This document shows positions 48,023-56,290 of a stretch of DNA of 64,000 bases, in pieces. The notes under the pieces were generated by a model. The model was not told the DNA's origin. It did not search any database and saw nothing but the letters and a program-made list of their open reading frames with translations. Position 1 is the first letter of the stretch; every line of letters begins with the position of its first letter. The stretch covers positions 521,143 through 585,142 of the forward strand of contig NZ_JABXWT010000002.1 in NCBI RefSeq assembly GCF_013377785.1, in the 5' to 3' direction. The position numbers and the translations under genes were made by a program. The stretch comes from Ruegeria haliotis. GTDB lineage: Bacteria > Pseudomonadota > Alphaproteobacteria > Rhodobacterales > Rhodobacteraceae.

Positions 48023-48148
48023 TATTTCCCTTTCGCTCCGCGGCGCAAATGCTTTGAGTTGAAAGCATTCCGGCGGACAGTTGAGCCAATCTATCAATCC
48101 CGCTATCACGGGTCAAAACGTCTGACACAACCCCGGAGCCCCCCTTTG

Positions 48149-48700
48149 ATGTCCCAGAAATCCGTCTGTGTGTATTGCGGGTCACGCAATGGAGCAAATA
48201 ATGCCTATTCCGACGCTGCCCGGCGGTTTGGCACCCTACTGGCGCAAGAAGGCTGGCGGCTGGTTTACGGAGCCGGTGATGTCGGGTTGATGGGCGAAGT
48301 CGCACGCGCAGCACAGTCTGCGGGTGGAGAGACATTCGGCGTCATTCCAGTTCATCTGGTGAAGCGCGAGGTTGGCAAGACCGACCTGACCCATTTCGTG
48401 ATCACCGAGACGATGCACGAGCGCAAGAAGGTCATGATCATGAACGCAGATGCTGTTGTGGTCCTGCCGGGCGGTCCGGGATCACTGGACGAACTGTTCG
48501 AGGCGCTCACTTGGCGGCAATTGGGCCTGCATGACAAACCCATTCTGGTCATGAATGTGGATGGCTATTGGGACGCGCTGCGGTCCCTGCTGGATCAGGT
48601 GATCGGACAGGGCTTTGCGGATACATCACTTGCCGATTTCATCACTTGGGTCGACGACGCCGAAACGGCAATAGAAGCCTTGCGCGAGACACTGGCCTGA
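48149..48700 (+). CDS. LOG-family protein (TIGR00730), nucleotide 5'-monophosphate phosphoribohydrolase-like
   Basis: 183 aa, Rossmann-like. Family start SVCVYCGSRNG, then LVYGAGDVGLMGEVARAA and the active-site motif PGGPGSLDELFEALTW (the canonical PGGxGTxxE with Ser for Thr). Related enzymes cleave cytokinin nucleotides or AMP-like 5'-monophosphates; in bacteria it may serve nucleotide salvage. Cytosolic. The ribosome site is weak (GGAG about 12 bases upstream). The open frame extends into the divergent LysM gene and is not used. Confidence 0.92.
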   Translation: MSQKSVCVYCGSRNGANNAYSDAARRFGTLLAQEGWRLVYGAGDVGLMGEVARAAQSAGGETFGVIPVHLVKREVGKTDLTHFVITETMHERKKVMIMNADAVVVLPGGPGSLDELFEALTWRQLGLHDKPILVMNVDGYWDALRSLLDQVIGQGFADTSLADFITWVDDAETAIEALRETLA

Positions 48701-48715
48701 CAAAGCCCGGAAAGT

Positions 48716-48735
48716 CGGGCGGCCTGGACCGCCCG
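48716..48735. terminator. Hairpin between convergent genes
   Basis: Perfect 7-bp stem CGGGCGG/CCGCCCG with a 6-nt loop between the LOG gene and the convergent host-attachment gene. No U-tract, so termination strength is uncertain. Confidence 0.55.
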
Positions 48736-48744
48736 TCAGAGTGA

Positions 48745-49206
48745 TCAGGCCAAGCGGGCCGCAGGTTTCAGACGCTGTGTCAGGATTTGTTCGACTTTGT
48801 GTAGCGGATGGTTTGTCAGGGTCTTATCCACCTCTGCCACGACTTTGGCTAAAACCTCGCTGTGTAGGCGACGGCGTAACAGGCCCAAGACATGTGGGCT
48901 GGCCACGAGAACCAGCCGCTTATACGCGCCTTTCAGACCCTTGCGATTCAGCAAGTTAGCAAGGTCCTGCACGAACAGAGACTTGGCATGGTTTTTCCAG
49001 GTTACTTCCTCGACCGCCGACTTTTGATTTGGTCCACGATCATATCGACGCCCGGCCCGATCTGACGGTTTGGAAATTGGCAGGTCTTGTTCTTCGACCG
49101 ATACAACAACCAGATTTGGGTCTTCGGCATCGGTGATGTTCTCCATGAACAACGCCTTTTCTCCGTCGGCTACTATTACCCATGTTCCCTGTGCAAGTGC
49201 GACCAT
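48745..49206 (-). CDS. Host-attachment family protein (baeRF-like, PF10116)
   Basis: 153 aa from the ATG at 49206, GGAG eight bases upstream. Family pattern: TWVIVADGEKALFMENI at the start, GRRYDRGPNQKSAVEEVTWKNHAKSLFVQDLANLLNR, and RLVLVASPHVLGLLRRRLHSEVLAKVVAEVDKTLTNHPLHKVEQIL. The Agrobacterium member was named for attachment to host cells, but the fold is related to archaeal/bacterial release factor eRF1 domains and the true function is unclear. Cytosolic. Confidence 0.9.
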   Translation of the reverse strand: MVALAQGTWVIVADGEKALFMENITDAEDPNLVVVSVEEQDLPISKPSDRAGRRYDRGPNQKSAVEEVTWKNHAKSLFVQDLANLLNRKGLKGAYKRLVLVASPHVLGLLRRRLHSEVLAKVVAEVDKTLTNHPLHKVEQILTQRLKPAARLA

Positions 49207-49345
49207 TGTGATCTCCTGATACGGTTTTCTGTGGGTATCCCTCACCCGTTGGGCACATCTTTATTGTGGCGCGCCAATGGATTTTCGGCGCGCTGCCCAG
49301 TTGTTTTTCAGTTGGTTGGCGGCTCTCTCCTCCCGCCTGAAACAG

Positions 49346-49453
49346 CTATGCATTGCGGGGCGGCTTACAATGGGGGCAGATATCGAAAGTTGACGTATCG
49401 GCAGCTTTCCACCGGTGATGGCCAGTGGGTCCATTTGGACAGTTCGCCATCAT
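49346..49453 (-). CDS. Possible 35-residue zinc-ribbon-like protein
   Basis: Minus-strand frame MMANCPNGPTGHHRWK... ending FDICPHCKPPRNA. It has a CPNG near the N-terminus and a CPHC near the C-terminus, plus GHHRW, so four or more possible zinc ligands in a very short protein. No clear ribosome site precedes either ATG, so it remains a candidate. It is downstream of sodB and could be expressed by readthrough, although a terminator lies between. Confidence 0.4.
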   Translation of the reverse strand: MMANCPNGPTGHHRWKAADTSTFDICPHCKPPRNA

Positions 49454-49516
49454 GATCTTGGGCGTAACCGCAAACCGAATTGGCAGGGTCCAACACCAAA
49501 GATAGCCTGATTGGCA

Positions 49517-49550
49517 ACAAAAAAGCCTGCCAGCGTTTCCGCCAGCAGGC
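49517..49550 (-). terminator. Terminator of sodB
   Basis: On the minus strand, GCCTGC-TG-GCG pairs with CGC-TG-GCAGGC (symmetric 2-nt internal loop) around GAAA, followed by TTTTTTG, about 30 bp after the sodB stop. Confidence 0.85.
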
Positions 49551-49579
49551 CCTTGATGACCCGCTAAAGGGTCAATGGA

Positions 49580-50179
49580 TCACATCCGCGACGCGACGTT
49601 TTCCCAGTTCACCAGATTGTCGAGGAAGTTCGACAGGTAAACCGGACGCTTGTTACGGAAATCGATGTAGTAGGAATGCTCCCACACGTCACAGCCCAAC
49701 AGCGCGGTCTGGCCAAAGCACAGCGGGTTGACGCCGTTTTCGGTCTTGGTCACAGCCAATGAGCCGTCAGCGTTCTTGACCAGCCATGCCCAGCCCGAGC
49801 CGAACTGACCAGCACCAGCAGCGCTGAACTGCGATTTGAATTCGTCAACCGAGCCGAAGCTTTCGGTCAGCGCCTTTTCCAGCTCACCAGGCATGGCGTT
49901 GCCGTCAGGGCCCATCATCTCCCAGAACTGGTTGTGGTTCCACAACTGGCTGATGTTGTTGAAGATACCATTTTGCGCGACGGCAGACTTATCGTAGGTG
50001 CCAACGATGATCTCTTCCAGCGACTTGCCGTCCCACTCGGTCCCGGCGATCAGCTTGTTGCCGTTATCGACATATGCTTTGTGGTGCAGATCGTGGTGAT
50101 ATTCCAGCGTTTCCGCGGACATACCCTTGGCTGCCAGCGCATCATGTGCATAAGGAAGATCAGGAAGTTCAAAAGCCAT
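49580..50179 (-). CDS. sodB: Superoxide dismutase, Fe type
   Basis: 199 aa, normal for cytosolic SodB. It disproportionates superoxide to O2 and H2O2. The four metal ligands are His28 (LEYHHDLHH), His82 (WNHNQFW), Asp164 and His168 (CDVWEHSYY). Start MAFELPDLPYAHDAL is standard. The GQFGSGWAWL region is as in Fe/Mn enzymes; metal choice (Fe vs Mn) is inferred. GGGGGCCGAG precedes the ATG. Terminator downstream. Confidence 0.97.
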   Translation of the reverse strand: MAFELPDLPYAHDALAAKGMSAETLEYHHDLHHKAYVDNGNKLIAGTEWDGKSLEEIIVGTYDKSAVAQNGIFNNISQLWNHNQFWEMMGPDGNAMPGELEKALTESFGSVDEFKSQFSAAGAGQFGSGWAWLVKNADGSLAVTKTENGVNPLCFGQTALLGCDVWEHSYYIDFRNKRPVYLSNFLDNLVNWENVASRM

Positions 50180-50281
50180 CTCGGCCCCCTGTTAAAAATG
50201 TAAGTTGCGTTTCCCAAGGGTTAAATGCTTTGGCAAGTGCCGCAGGTCAAGAGCCGAGATCACAAAACCCGGAGGTCCGCG

Positions 50282-51043
50282 ATGCTGACACAGGCGCGCA
50301 AGATGTTCTACCGCGCCCGCGGATACTATGCAGGCAACCTGAATGGAGAGCCGTTCCGCCTGGATCCTTATCATTCGAAATTCTGGCGCAAAGCCTCAGC
50401 CGGAGCGTGGGAGCCTGAAACCTTCACCATTCTCGACAAGCATCTTTCGCCCGACAGCGACTATCTGGATATCGGTGCCTGGATCGGACCAACCGTCCTT
50501 TACGGTGCCCGCAAGGCCCGGCAGGTGTGGTGTTTCGAACCCGACCCTACCGCATTCCGATATCTGGCGTGGAACATTGATCTGAACGACATCCACAACG
50601 TTTCAGCCTTTGGTGTAGCGCTGTCGGACAAGTTCGGCGTGGCCCGCATGGCCTCGGTACGCGGAGAACCGGGCGATTCCACCAGTTCCCTGCTGCATGA
50701 CGGCACACATGGCAGCGATGCCCTGACAATTGCATGGGATCAGTTTGAGGTCGCGAATGACCTTTCCGGCGTATCGCTGGTCAAGATGGATATCGAAGGG
50801 GCCGAGTATTTCGTATTGCCCACTCTGATTGCCTGGCTGAAGAAACAGCGCCCCACCCTGCTGTTGTCTTTGCACGCCCCGCTGTTGTCAGCAGAAGATC
50901 GGCTGGATCGGACGAAAACCCTGCTGGACCTTTTGGATTTCTATTCCGACATCACCGACGAAAAATCCCAACCGGTCACCGCCGAAGGGTTGCTGAATCC
51001 GGACGCTCTTGCCCAATACAAAACACTGCTGTTGCGCAATTGA
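50282..51043 (+). CDS. FkbM-family SAM-dependent methyltransferase
   Basis: 253 aa from the ATG at 50282, with CGGAGG five bases upstream. Family features: the SAM motif DYLDIGAWIGPTVLYGARKA (about 79-98), VWCFEPDPTAFRYLAWNI, and the characteristic LVKMDIEGAEYFVLP. FkbM enzymes O-methylate sugars or polyketides. Here there is no biosynthetic cluster, so the substrate is unknown; polysaccharide or lipid modification is possible. Confidence 0.9.
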   Translation: MLTQARKMFYRARGYYAGNLNGEPFRLDPYHSKFWRKASAGAWEPETFTILDKHLSPDSDYLDIGAWIGPTVLYGARKARQVWCFEPDPTAFRYLAWNIDLNDIHNVSAFGVALSDKFGVARMASVRGEPGDSTSSLLHDGTHGSDALTIAWDQFEVANDLSGVSLVKMDIEGAEYFVLPTLIAWLKKQRPTLLLSLHAPLLSAEDRLDRTKTLLDLLDFYSDITDEKSQPVTAEGLLNPDALAQYKTLLLRN

Positions 51044-51143
51044 CAAACCTCCTCAGACATTCTGGAAAATTGGCGCGAACCCCTTGTTCATTCTTGGCGT
51101 AGCTGAAATTTCCCGTACTTGGCTACAAAGAAATAGGAACAAA

Positions 51144-51536
51144 ATGAAGTACCTCAGCACTATTGCTTTGGCGGCATTCTTTGCAAACGGCGCCATTGCA
51201 GAAACAGTCACTTACAATTGCAAAATGACAAAACAGGACAGCCACGGTTGGATCGCCAAGGAATATGCGTTTCAGGTTGATGCGGACACAGGCAAGGCCA
51301 AAGCCACAAGCAGCTTTCAGGACTGGACCGATGGAAAGCTCAAGAACCGCGGCGCGAAAGGCTACCGCATCATCTGGAGCCGGACTGAAAGAATGTCGGC
51401 TGGCGGTGATGCCCGTGTGCGATATCAAGCCAACCTGAACCCAGACAAAAACACCGTTGCGGTTCGTATGGCTTTTGTCCACGGCAGTTTCACAAACAAA
51501 CCCAGCGGCGTTGGGATGTGTCACGCCGCAAAGTAA
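51144..51536 (+). CDS. Small exported protein, paralogue of the convergent gene
   Basis: 130 aa from the ATG at 51144, with TAGGAAC upstream. Signal peptide about 1-19 (TIALAAFFANGAIA). The mature protein has a beta-rich pattern with two cysteines (TYNCKMTKQD near the start, GVGMCHAAK at the end), likely a disulfide linking the termini. It is clearly related to the gene at 51603-52031 across TYxC...GWIxxxx, ...KNxxxxR... and NKPSGVGMC / NRPSGYGGC. The two are convergent with a hairpin between. Function unknown. Confidence 0.8.
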   Translation: MKYLSTIALAAFFANGAIAETVTYNCKMTKQDSHGWIAKEYAFQVDADTGKAKATSSFQDWTDGKLKNRGAKGYRIIWSRTERMSAGGDARVRYQANLNPDKNTVAVRMAFVHGSFTNKPSGVGMCHAAK

Positions 51537-51541
51537 GGAAA

Positions 51542-51560
51542 GCCCCGGAAAATCCGGGGC
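51542..51560. terminator. Hairpin between the convergent paralogues
   Basis: GCCCCGG-AAAAT-CCGGGGC, perfect 7-bp stem, starting 5 bp after the plus-strand stop codon and followed by CTATCAAATTTT. Probably a (bidirectional) terminator. Confidence 0.8.
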
Positions 51561-51602
51561 CTATCAAATTTTGAGCAAGCGAGAACGCTGAACCTACCGA
51601 AC

Positions 51603-52031
51603 TCAGGAAGCGTAAAGCGACTCGGTAGCGTTCACTGAGCAACCCCCATAGCCACTTGGCCGGTTACTCACGTTGTCCTGAGGGAACCTTGCCACCATGT
51701 CCAGGCGCTGTTTTTCCGGGTTCAGCGTGGCCGTATAACTTACATAGGTCAATCCACCATTGCTGGCAGGAATTTTCATCTTCCACATCAGCCTGTATTC
51801 GCCCTTGCGTGTTTTCTTGAACCTTACATCCTTGGGCTTCTGGTCACTATAGTGATGAATGTAGGCATCATAAACGCGCGCACGCTTATTTTCCGCATCA
51901 ACGCTCAGGACCACCCGCTCGGATATCCATCCTTGCTCCATCCGGTGCAGGGTGCAGTCATAGGTGAGGACTTCTGCTTTTGCTGTGGTCGCGGCCAAAG
52001 TCAATGCCAGGGCGGCTATCGCTTTCTTCAT
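51603..52031 (-). CDS. Small exported protein, paralogue of the convergent gene
   Basis: 142 aa. Signal peptide about 1-19 (IAALALTLAATTAKA). Mature part: LTYDCTLHRMEQGWISERVVLSVDAENKRARVYDAY, then basic KKTRKGEYRLMWKMKIPASN, and a C-terminal SNRPSGYGGC with the second Cys. Shares the TYxC, GWI and NxPSGxGxC pieces and overall length with the plus-strand gene at 51144-51536, so the pair is an inverted duplication that has diverged. Likely a periplasmic protein with a single disulfide. Role unknown. Confidence 0.8.
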   Translation of the reverse strand: MKKAIAALALTLAATTAKAEVLTYDCTLHRMEQGWISERVVLSVDAENKRARVYDAYIHHYSDQKPKDVRFKKTRKGEYRLMWKMKIPASNGGLTYVSYTATLNPEKQRLDMVARFPQDNVSNRPSGYGGCSVNATESLYAS

Positions 52032-52234
52032 CTTCTTACACTTTCAAGTTTTACCAATAACACTAATGTTTGCGGTCTTATTTCACTAAAAGATCAATAC
52101 AATCCTAAGGAGAGACCGCCAATGCGGCCTCCGCATAAATGACCATTGAATAGCTGTGCAAGATCAAATTGATAGCGGCCGCCCTTTTGGAAAAGACAGC
52201 CGCCGTTTGTGACTTTTCTGCGGGTATGGTGGGA

Positions 52235-52801
52235 TCAGTAAAACCCAACCTCACTACCCGGTTGCGCCGCAACCTTGAGTAGATTGAAGACATAATCCGC
52301 AGTAGACCGAAAGCAGACAACCCGGAACGTCTCGGTATCGTCCATCCAAAACGCCCCAGCCACCTGCGCCAGGCGCGAGCGGCGGATTTGGCCCGGCTGG
52401 AAAGCTTCCTTAGACAGATCAACCGGGGCCAACTTACCCAAAACCTCACGCGCGCTTGCGCCCGAGACGCGGAACACTGCACGGGCGTCCGAGACATTCA
52501 CCGCCAGCGCGTGGATACCGCTGAGTGCGTTGTTCATCGTGGCCAGCTTGGCCTCGACCTCGGCATAAGGCACCAGCACCAGCAATTCGTCGGTGGACAT
52601 CCAGCAGACACCGGTGTCGCCGTCGATGAATGCCTCACGCTGGCCGGGCACTTTCTGCCCGGTTGCATCCTTGACGGCCTTGGCCAGAACCTTGTCGGAC
52701 AGATCACCGCGCAAGGTGATCATGCCCTGCAGGCCGCACTCCTCAACTTTTGCGATGCCATCGTAGCTTGCGTGGTTCAGTGCGCTGATGGGTTCAGACA
52801 T
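52235..52801 (-). CDS. soxG: Sarcosine oxidase gamma subunit
   Basis: 188 aa, normal for SoxG of heterotetrameric sarcosine oxidase. Family features: TLRGDLSDKVLAKAVKDATGQKVPGQREAF, GVCWMSTDELLVLVPYAEVE, the ALAVNVSDARAVFRVSGASAREVLGKLAPVDLSKEAFQPG stretch and the C-terminal ETFRVVCFRSTADYVFNLL. It is a structural subunit related to GcvT-like domains. Its ATG overlaps the soxA 3' end by 8 bp. Last gene of soxBDAG. Confidence 0.96.
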   Translation of the reverse strand: MSEPISALNHASYDGIAKVEECGLQGMITLRGDLSDKVLAKAVKDATGQKVPGQREAFIDGDTGVCWMSTDELLVLVPYAEVEAKLATMNNALSGIHALAVNVSDARAVFRVSGASAREVLGKLAPVDLSKEAFQPGQIRRSRLAQVAGAFWMDDTETFRVVCFRSTADYVFNLLKVAAQPGSEVGFY

Positions 52802-55800
52802 TCTGCTTCTCCCCGTCCTTGTCGAAGAAGATCGGGTCTACGATCTTGGCTTTGTAGATTTTGCCGTCCGTTCCCGGGAACTCGACAATCTCACCCATGC
52901 GATCGGGACCGTGTTTGATCAGGCCCATGGCGATGCCCTTGCCCAGATTGGCCGAGTGATAGGTCGAGGTCACACGTCCAATCGTATTGCGCTGACCGTT
53001 GGCATTTACGCCCTCGCCCACCGCATAGGCACCGTCAGGAATGACAGAACCATCCACAGTCTCCAATCCGACCAGTTTCCAGCGCTCGGGATCGGCCATA
53101 TGGCTGCGCGAATGGGCGCGTTTGCCAAGGTAGTCCTCTTTCTTTTTCGACAGCGCCCAGTGCAGCCCCAGATCCTGCGGGATCACGGTGCCGTCGGTCT
53201 CGTCCCCGATCATGATAAAGCCCTTCTCAGCCCGCAGAATGTGCAGACATTCGGTACCGTAAGGCATCACGCCGAATTCTTTGCCCGCGTCCACCAGAGC
53301 GTCCCAGAAGGCTTGCCCTTGCGATGCCGGTACCGCGATCTCATAAGACAGCTCACCCGAGAATGAGATGCGATAGGCGCGGCAGTCGAACTCTCCGATC
53401 TTGCCATCGCGCCACTCCATGAATGGCAGTGCTTCTTTGCTGACATCCATGCCGCCCAGCTTTTCCAGCACCTTGCGGGCGTTGGGGCCAACCACGGCGA
53501 CCTGCGCATATTGCTCGGTCACGTTGGCGACATAGACTTTCCAGTCCCACCATTCGGTCTGCAGCCATTCTTCCATGTGGCCATGGATACGCTCGGCACC
53601 GCCGGTGGTGGTGTGGCACAGCCATGTATCTTCGTCGATGCGGGCGACAACGCCGTCGTCGATCAGGAAGCCGTTCTCTGAACACATCAGGCCATAACGA
53701 CATTTACCAACCTTCAGCGTGGACATCATGTTGGTGTACATCATGTCCAGGAACTTGCCCGCGTCAGGGCCCTTGACGATCAGTTTGCCCAACGTTGACG
53801 CATCCAGCATGCCGAGGTTTTCGCGCGTGTTCTTCACCTCGCGGTTCACGGCATCATGCACGGATTCACCGGGACGGACATAGGCATAGGTTCGACGCCA
53901 GTGACCCACCGGCTCCCAATCGGCGCCGTTCTTGTCGTGCCAGTTATGCATCGGAGTTTGACGGATCGGTTGGAACACCTCACCGCGTGCTTCGCCGCCA
54001 ATCGCCCCCATCGAAATGGGCGTATAAGGCGGACGGAACGTGGTGGTACCGACCTTCGGAATTTCCGATTCCAGTGCATCAGCAAGGATTGCCAGTCCAT
54101 TGATATTACTCAGCTTACCCTGATCGGTGGCCATACCCAACGTGGTGTAACGCTTGGTATGCTCAACGCTTTCATAACCCTCACGCGCGGCCAGTTGAAC
54201 GTCAGATACTTTGACGTCGTTCTGGAAGTCGAGCCAGGATTTCATCCGTAGCTGCACTTCGGCATTTGCAGGCATCAGCCAGACCGGTTCTATCGGCGCT
54301 TCATCGGTAGTTTCACCCACAGGTGTCTTGGTGTTCTTTGGTTTGAAACCTGCAGCCTTGGCCGCAGCCTTGCCCACTGCATGTGCATCAGACAGAACCT
54401 CACCTAGCGACAGCGGCCCGTTCGAGGCACCGGCGGCCAGAACGAACCCTTCACCATTCGCGCCCAGAGGTGGCCGTGACGGATCGGGGCGGAAATGCGC
54501 GTTGGCGTCATCCCAGATCAGCTTGCCGCCGCAGTGCGACCACATGTGAACAACCGGAGACCAACCACCCGACATGGCGACCGCATCCGCTTCGACCTCT
54601 TCACGTGCTCCTCCGACGCCTTCCTGATTGCAGATGGCAACTTTCTTGACACGTTTGCCGCCTTTGACTTTGGCGATGGCTTTGCCCGGATCAACACGAA
54701 TGCCAAGCTGACGCGCCTCCTCGGCCAGTGGCCCGGCAGTGGCACGCGCGTCGACAACACACAGGACGTCGACGCCAGCCTGTTTCAGAATAATGGCAGT
54801 GCGATAGGCATCGTCATTGTTGGTGGCGATGATGACGCGCTCACCCGGGGTCACGCCCCAGTTCACGACGTAGTCGCGCATGGCCGAGGCCAGCATCACA
54901 CCCGGCACGTCGTTGCCTGCGAAAGACAGCGGACGTTCAATGGCGCCAGTTGCAGTCACGACCTGCTTGGCCCGGATACGCCACAGGCGATGACGGGGGC
55001 CTTGTGTGCCCGGTTTGTGGTCCGTCAGACGCTCATAACCCAGCACGTAGCCGTGGTCATAGACACCCGCGCCCATGCAGCGCAATCGCATGGTGACGTT
55101 GTCCATTGTTTCGAGTTCGGAAACCAATTGCTCCACGAACTTATCCACAGGTTCGTCATTGATGGTGCCCCCATCAACCGGAGCGCGACCGCCCCAATGC
55201 GCGGTCTGCTCGATCAGCATGACTTTGGCACCGGATTGCGCCGCCGCTTTGGCTGTCTGCAGACCCGCAACACCACCGCCGATCACCAGAATATCGGTGA
55301 AGGCATAGAAGTGTTCATACGTGTCGGCGTCTTTGGTTTCCTTGTCCGGAGCTTTACCCAGACCGGCCGATTGGCGGATGATCGGCTCGTAGACATGTTT
55401 CCAAAACGGTTTGGGATGGATGAATGTCTTGTAGTAAAATCCAGCGGGCAAGAACCGGGCAAAGGCAGTGTTTATTGCGCCGATGTCAAAGTCCAGATTC
55501 GGCCAGTGGTTCTGCGACACAGAGGTCAGACCATTGAACAGCTCGGTCGTGGTGGCGCGCTGGTTCGGCTCGAACCGGGCGCCCTGCCCCAAACCGACCA
55601 GAGCGTTCGGTTCTTCGGCGCCGCTGGCTACAACGCCGCGCGGACGGTGGTATTTGAACGACCGGCCCATCATCATCTGATCATTGGCCAGCAGGGCTGA
55701 GGCAAGCGTATCGCCCTCGTAGCCCTGCATCGAGGTGCCGTTGAAGGTAAAGGTGACCTTTTTTGACCGGTCAATCAGCCGGCCTTGTTTTGCGAGACGG

Positions 55801-55808
55801 GTGCTCAT
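52794..55808 (-). CDS. soxA: Sarcosine oxidase alpha subunit
   Basis: 1004 aa. It contains a 2Fe-2S-ferredoxin-like N-terminal domain (about 10-100; the cysteines are absent as is usual in the family), an NAD/FAD-binding domain (DILVIGGGVAGLQTAKAAAQ, about 170-190) and a C-terminal GcvT-like folate-binding half (about 600-1000; for example RKVLEKLGGMDVSKEALPF, ISFSGELSYEIAVPASQG). The complex oxidises sarcosine to glycine, passing the methyl group to tetrahydrofolate. Second-to-last gene of soxBDAG, 8-bp overlap with soxG. Confidence 0.97.
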   Translation of the reverse strand: MSTRLAKQGRLIDRSKKVTFTFNGTSMQGYEGDTLASALLANDQMMMGRSFKYHRPRGVVASGAEEPNALVGLGQGARFEPNQRATTTELFNGLTSVSQNHWPNLDFDIGAINTAFARFLPAGFYYKTFIHPKPFWKHVYEPIIRQSAGLGKAPDKETKDADTYEHFYAFTDILVIGGGVAGLQTAKAAAQSGAKVMLIEQTAHWGGRAPVDGGTINDEPVDKFVEQLVSELETMDNVTMRLRCMGAGVYDHGYVLGYERLTDHKPGTQGPRHRLWRIRAKQVVTATGAIERPLSFAGNDVPGVMLASAMRDYVVNWGVTPGERVIIATNNDDAYRTAIILKQAGVDVLCVVDARATAGPLAEEARQLGIRVDPGKAIAKVKGGKRVKKVAICNQEGVGGAREEVEADAVAMSGGWSPVVHMWSHCGGKLIWDDANAHFRPDPSRPPLGANGEGFVLAAGASNGPLSLGEVLSDAHAVGKAAAKAAGFKPKNTKTPVGETTDEAPIEPVWLMPANAEVQLRMKSWLDFQNDVKVSDVQLAAREGYESVEHTKRYTTLGMATDQGKLSNINGLAILADALESEIPKVGTTTFRPPYTPISMGAIGGEARGEVFQPIRQTPMHNWHDKNGADWEPVGHWRRTYAYVRPGESVHDAVNREVKNTRENLGMLDASTLGKLIVKGPDAGKFLDMMYTNMMSTLKVGKCRYGLMCSENGFLIDDGVVARIDEDTWLCHTTTGGAERIHGHMEEWLQTEWWDWKVYVANVTEQYAQVAVVGPNARKVLEKLGGMDVSKEALPFMEWRDGKIGEFDCRAYRISFSGELSYEIAVPASQGQAFWDALVDAGKEFGVMPYGTECLHILRAEKGFIMIGDETDGTVIPQDLGLHWALSKKKEDYLGKRAHSRSHMADPERWKLVGLETVDGSVIPDGAYAVGEGVNANGQRNTIGRVTSTYHSANLGKGIAMGLIKHGPDRMGEIVEFPGTDGKIYKAKIVDPIFFDKDGEKQNV

Positions 55809-55875
55809 TTTGCGAACCTTTCGCGGGTGGAGGTGTTGGAGCCTCCGACGGGAGTATTTTTAAAAAGATGAAGCA

Positions 55876-56205
55876 TCAGGAGAAGTCTCTCCAGGTCCAA
55901 CCGGGCCGCTTGGCCGTGATGGCATCCTTGATCTTTTTCGGGGGCTCAAAAACCTGCGCGGAATATGTGCCGAAGACTTCGAGGGTTTGCGTGCAGCGGG
56001 CCGCGTGAAACCACTTGCCACAGCCATTTGCATGGCGCCAGCGTTCGAGGTGAACACCCTTGGGGTTTTCGCGCATGAACAGGTAGTCATGGAAGTCTTC
56101 ATCCGACGAGCCCGGGCCGAAACGCTTCAGATGCGCCTCGCCTCCGGCGGCCAGTTCAGATTCCTCGGCGTCCACGCCGCAATAGGGGCAGTTCAGGATC
56201 AGCAT
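55876..56205 (-). CDS. soxD: Sarcosine oxidase delta subunit
   Basis: 109 aa from the ATG at 56205 with AGGATG upstream; the frame opens earlier but the family starts MLILNCPYCG. It is a small zinc-binding subunit. The expected zinc ligands are Cys6 and Cys9 (NCPYCG) with His58 and Cys62 (RWRHANGCG). Between soxB and soxA, as is standard. Confidence 0.95.
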   Translation of the reverse strand: MLILNCPYCGVDAEESELAAGGEAHLKRFGPGSSDEDFHDYLFMRENPKGVHLERWRHANGCGKWFHAARCTQTLEVFGTYSAQVFEPPKKIKDAITAKRPGWTWRDFS

Positions 56206-56290
56206 ATGTTCATCCTTTCGGCGGTAGGTTGATGCTTGGACCAACCTGAATTCATGTTTCCGGCACCCATTGGTCCGGATTGATCAACGC

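Larger units (their letters stand above)
49207..49579. other. Gap between host-attachment gene and sodB
   Basis: About 370 bp. It contains a possible 35-codon minus-strand gene (49346-49453) and the sodB terminator (49517-49550). The rest shows no recognisable gene, RNA or mobile element; the promoter of the host-attachment gene should lie in about 49210-49330. Confidence 0.5.
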
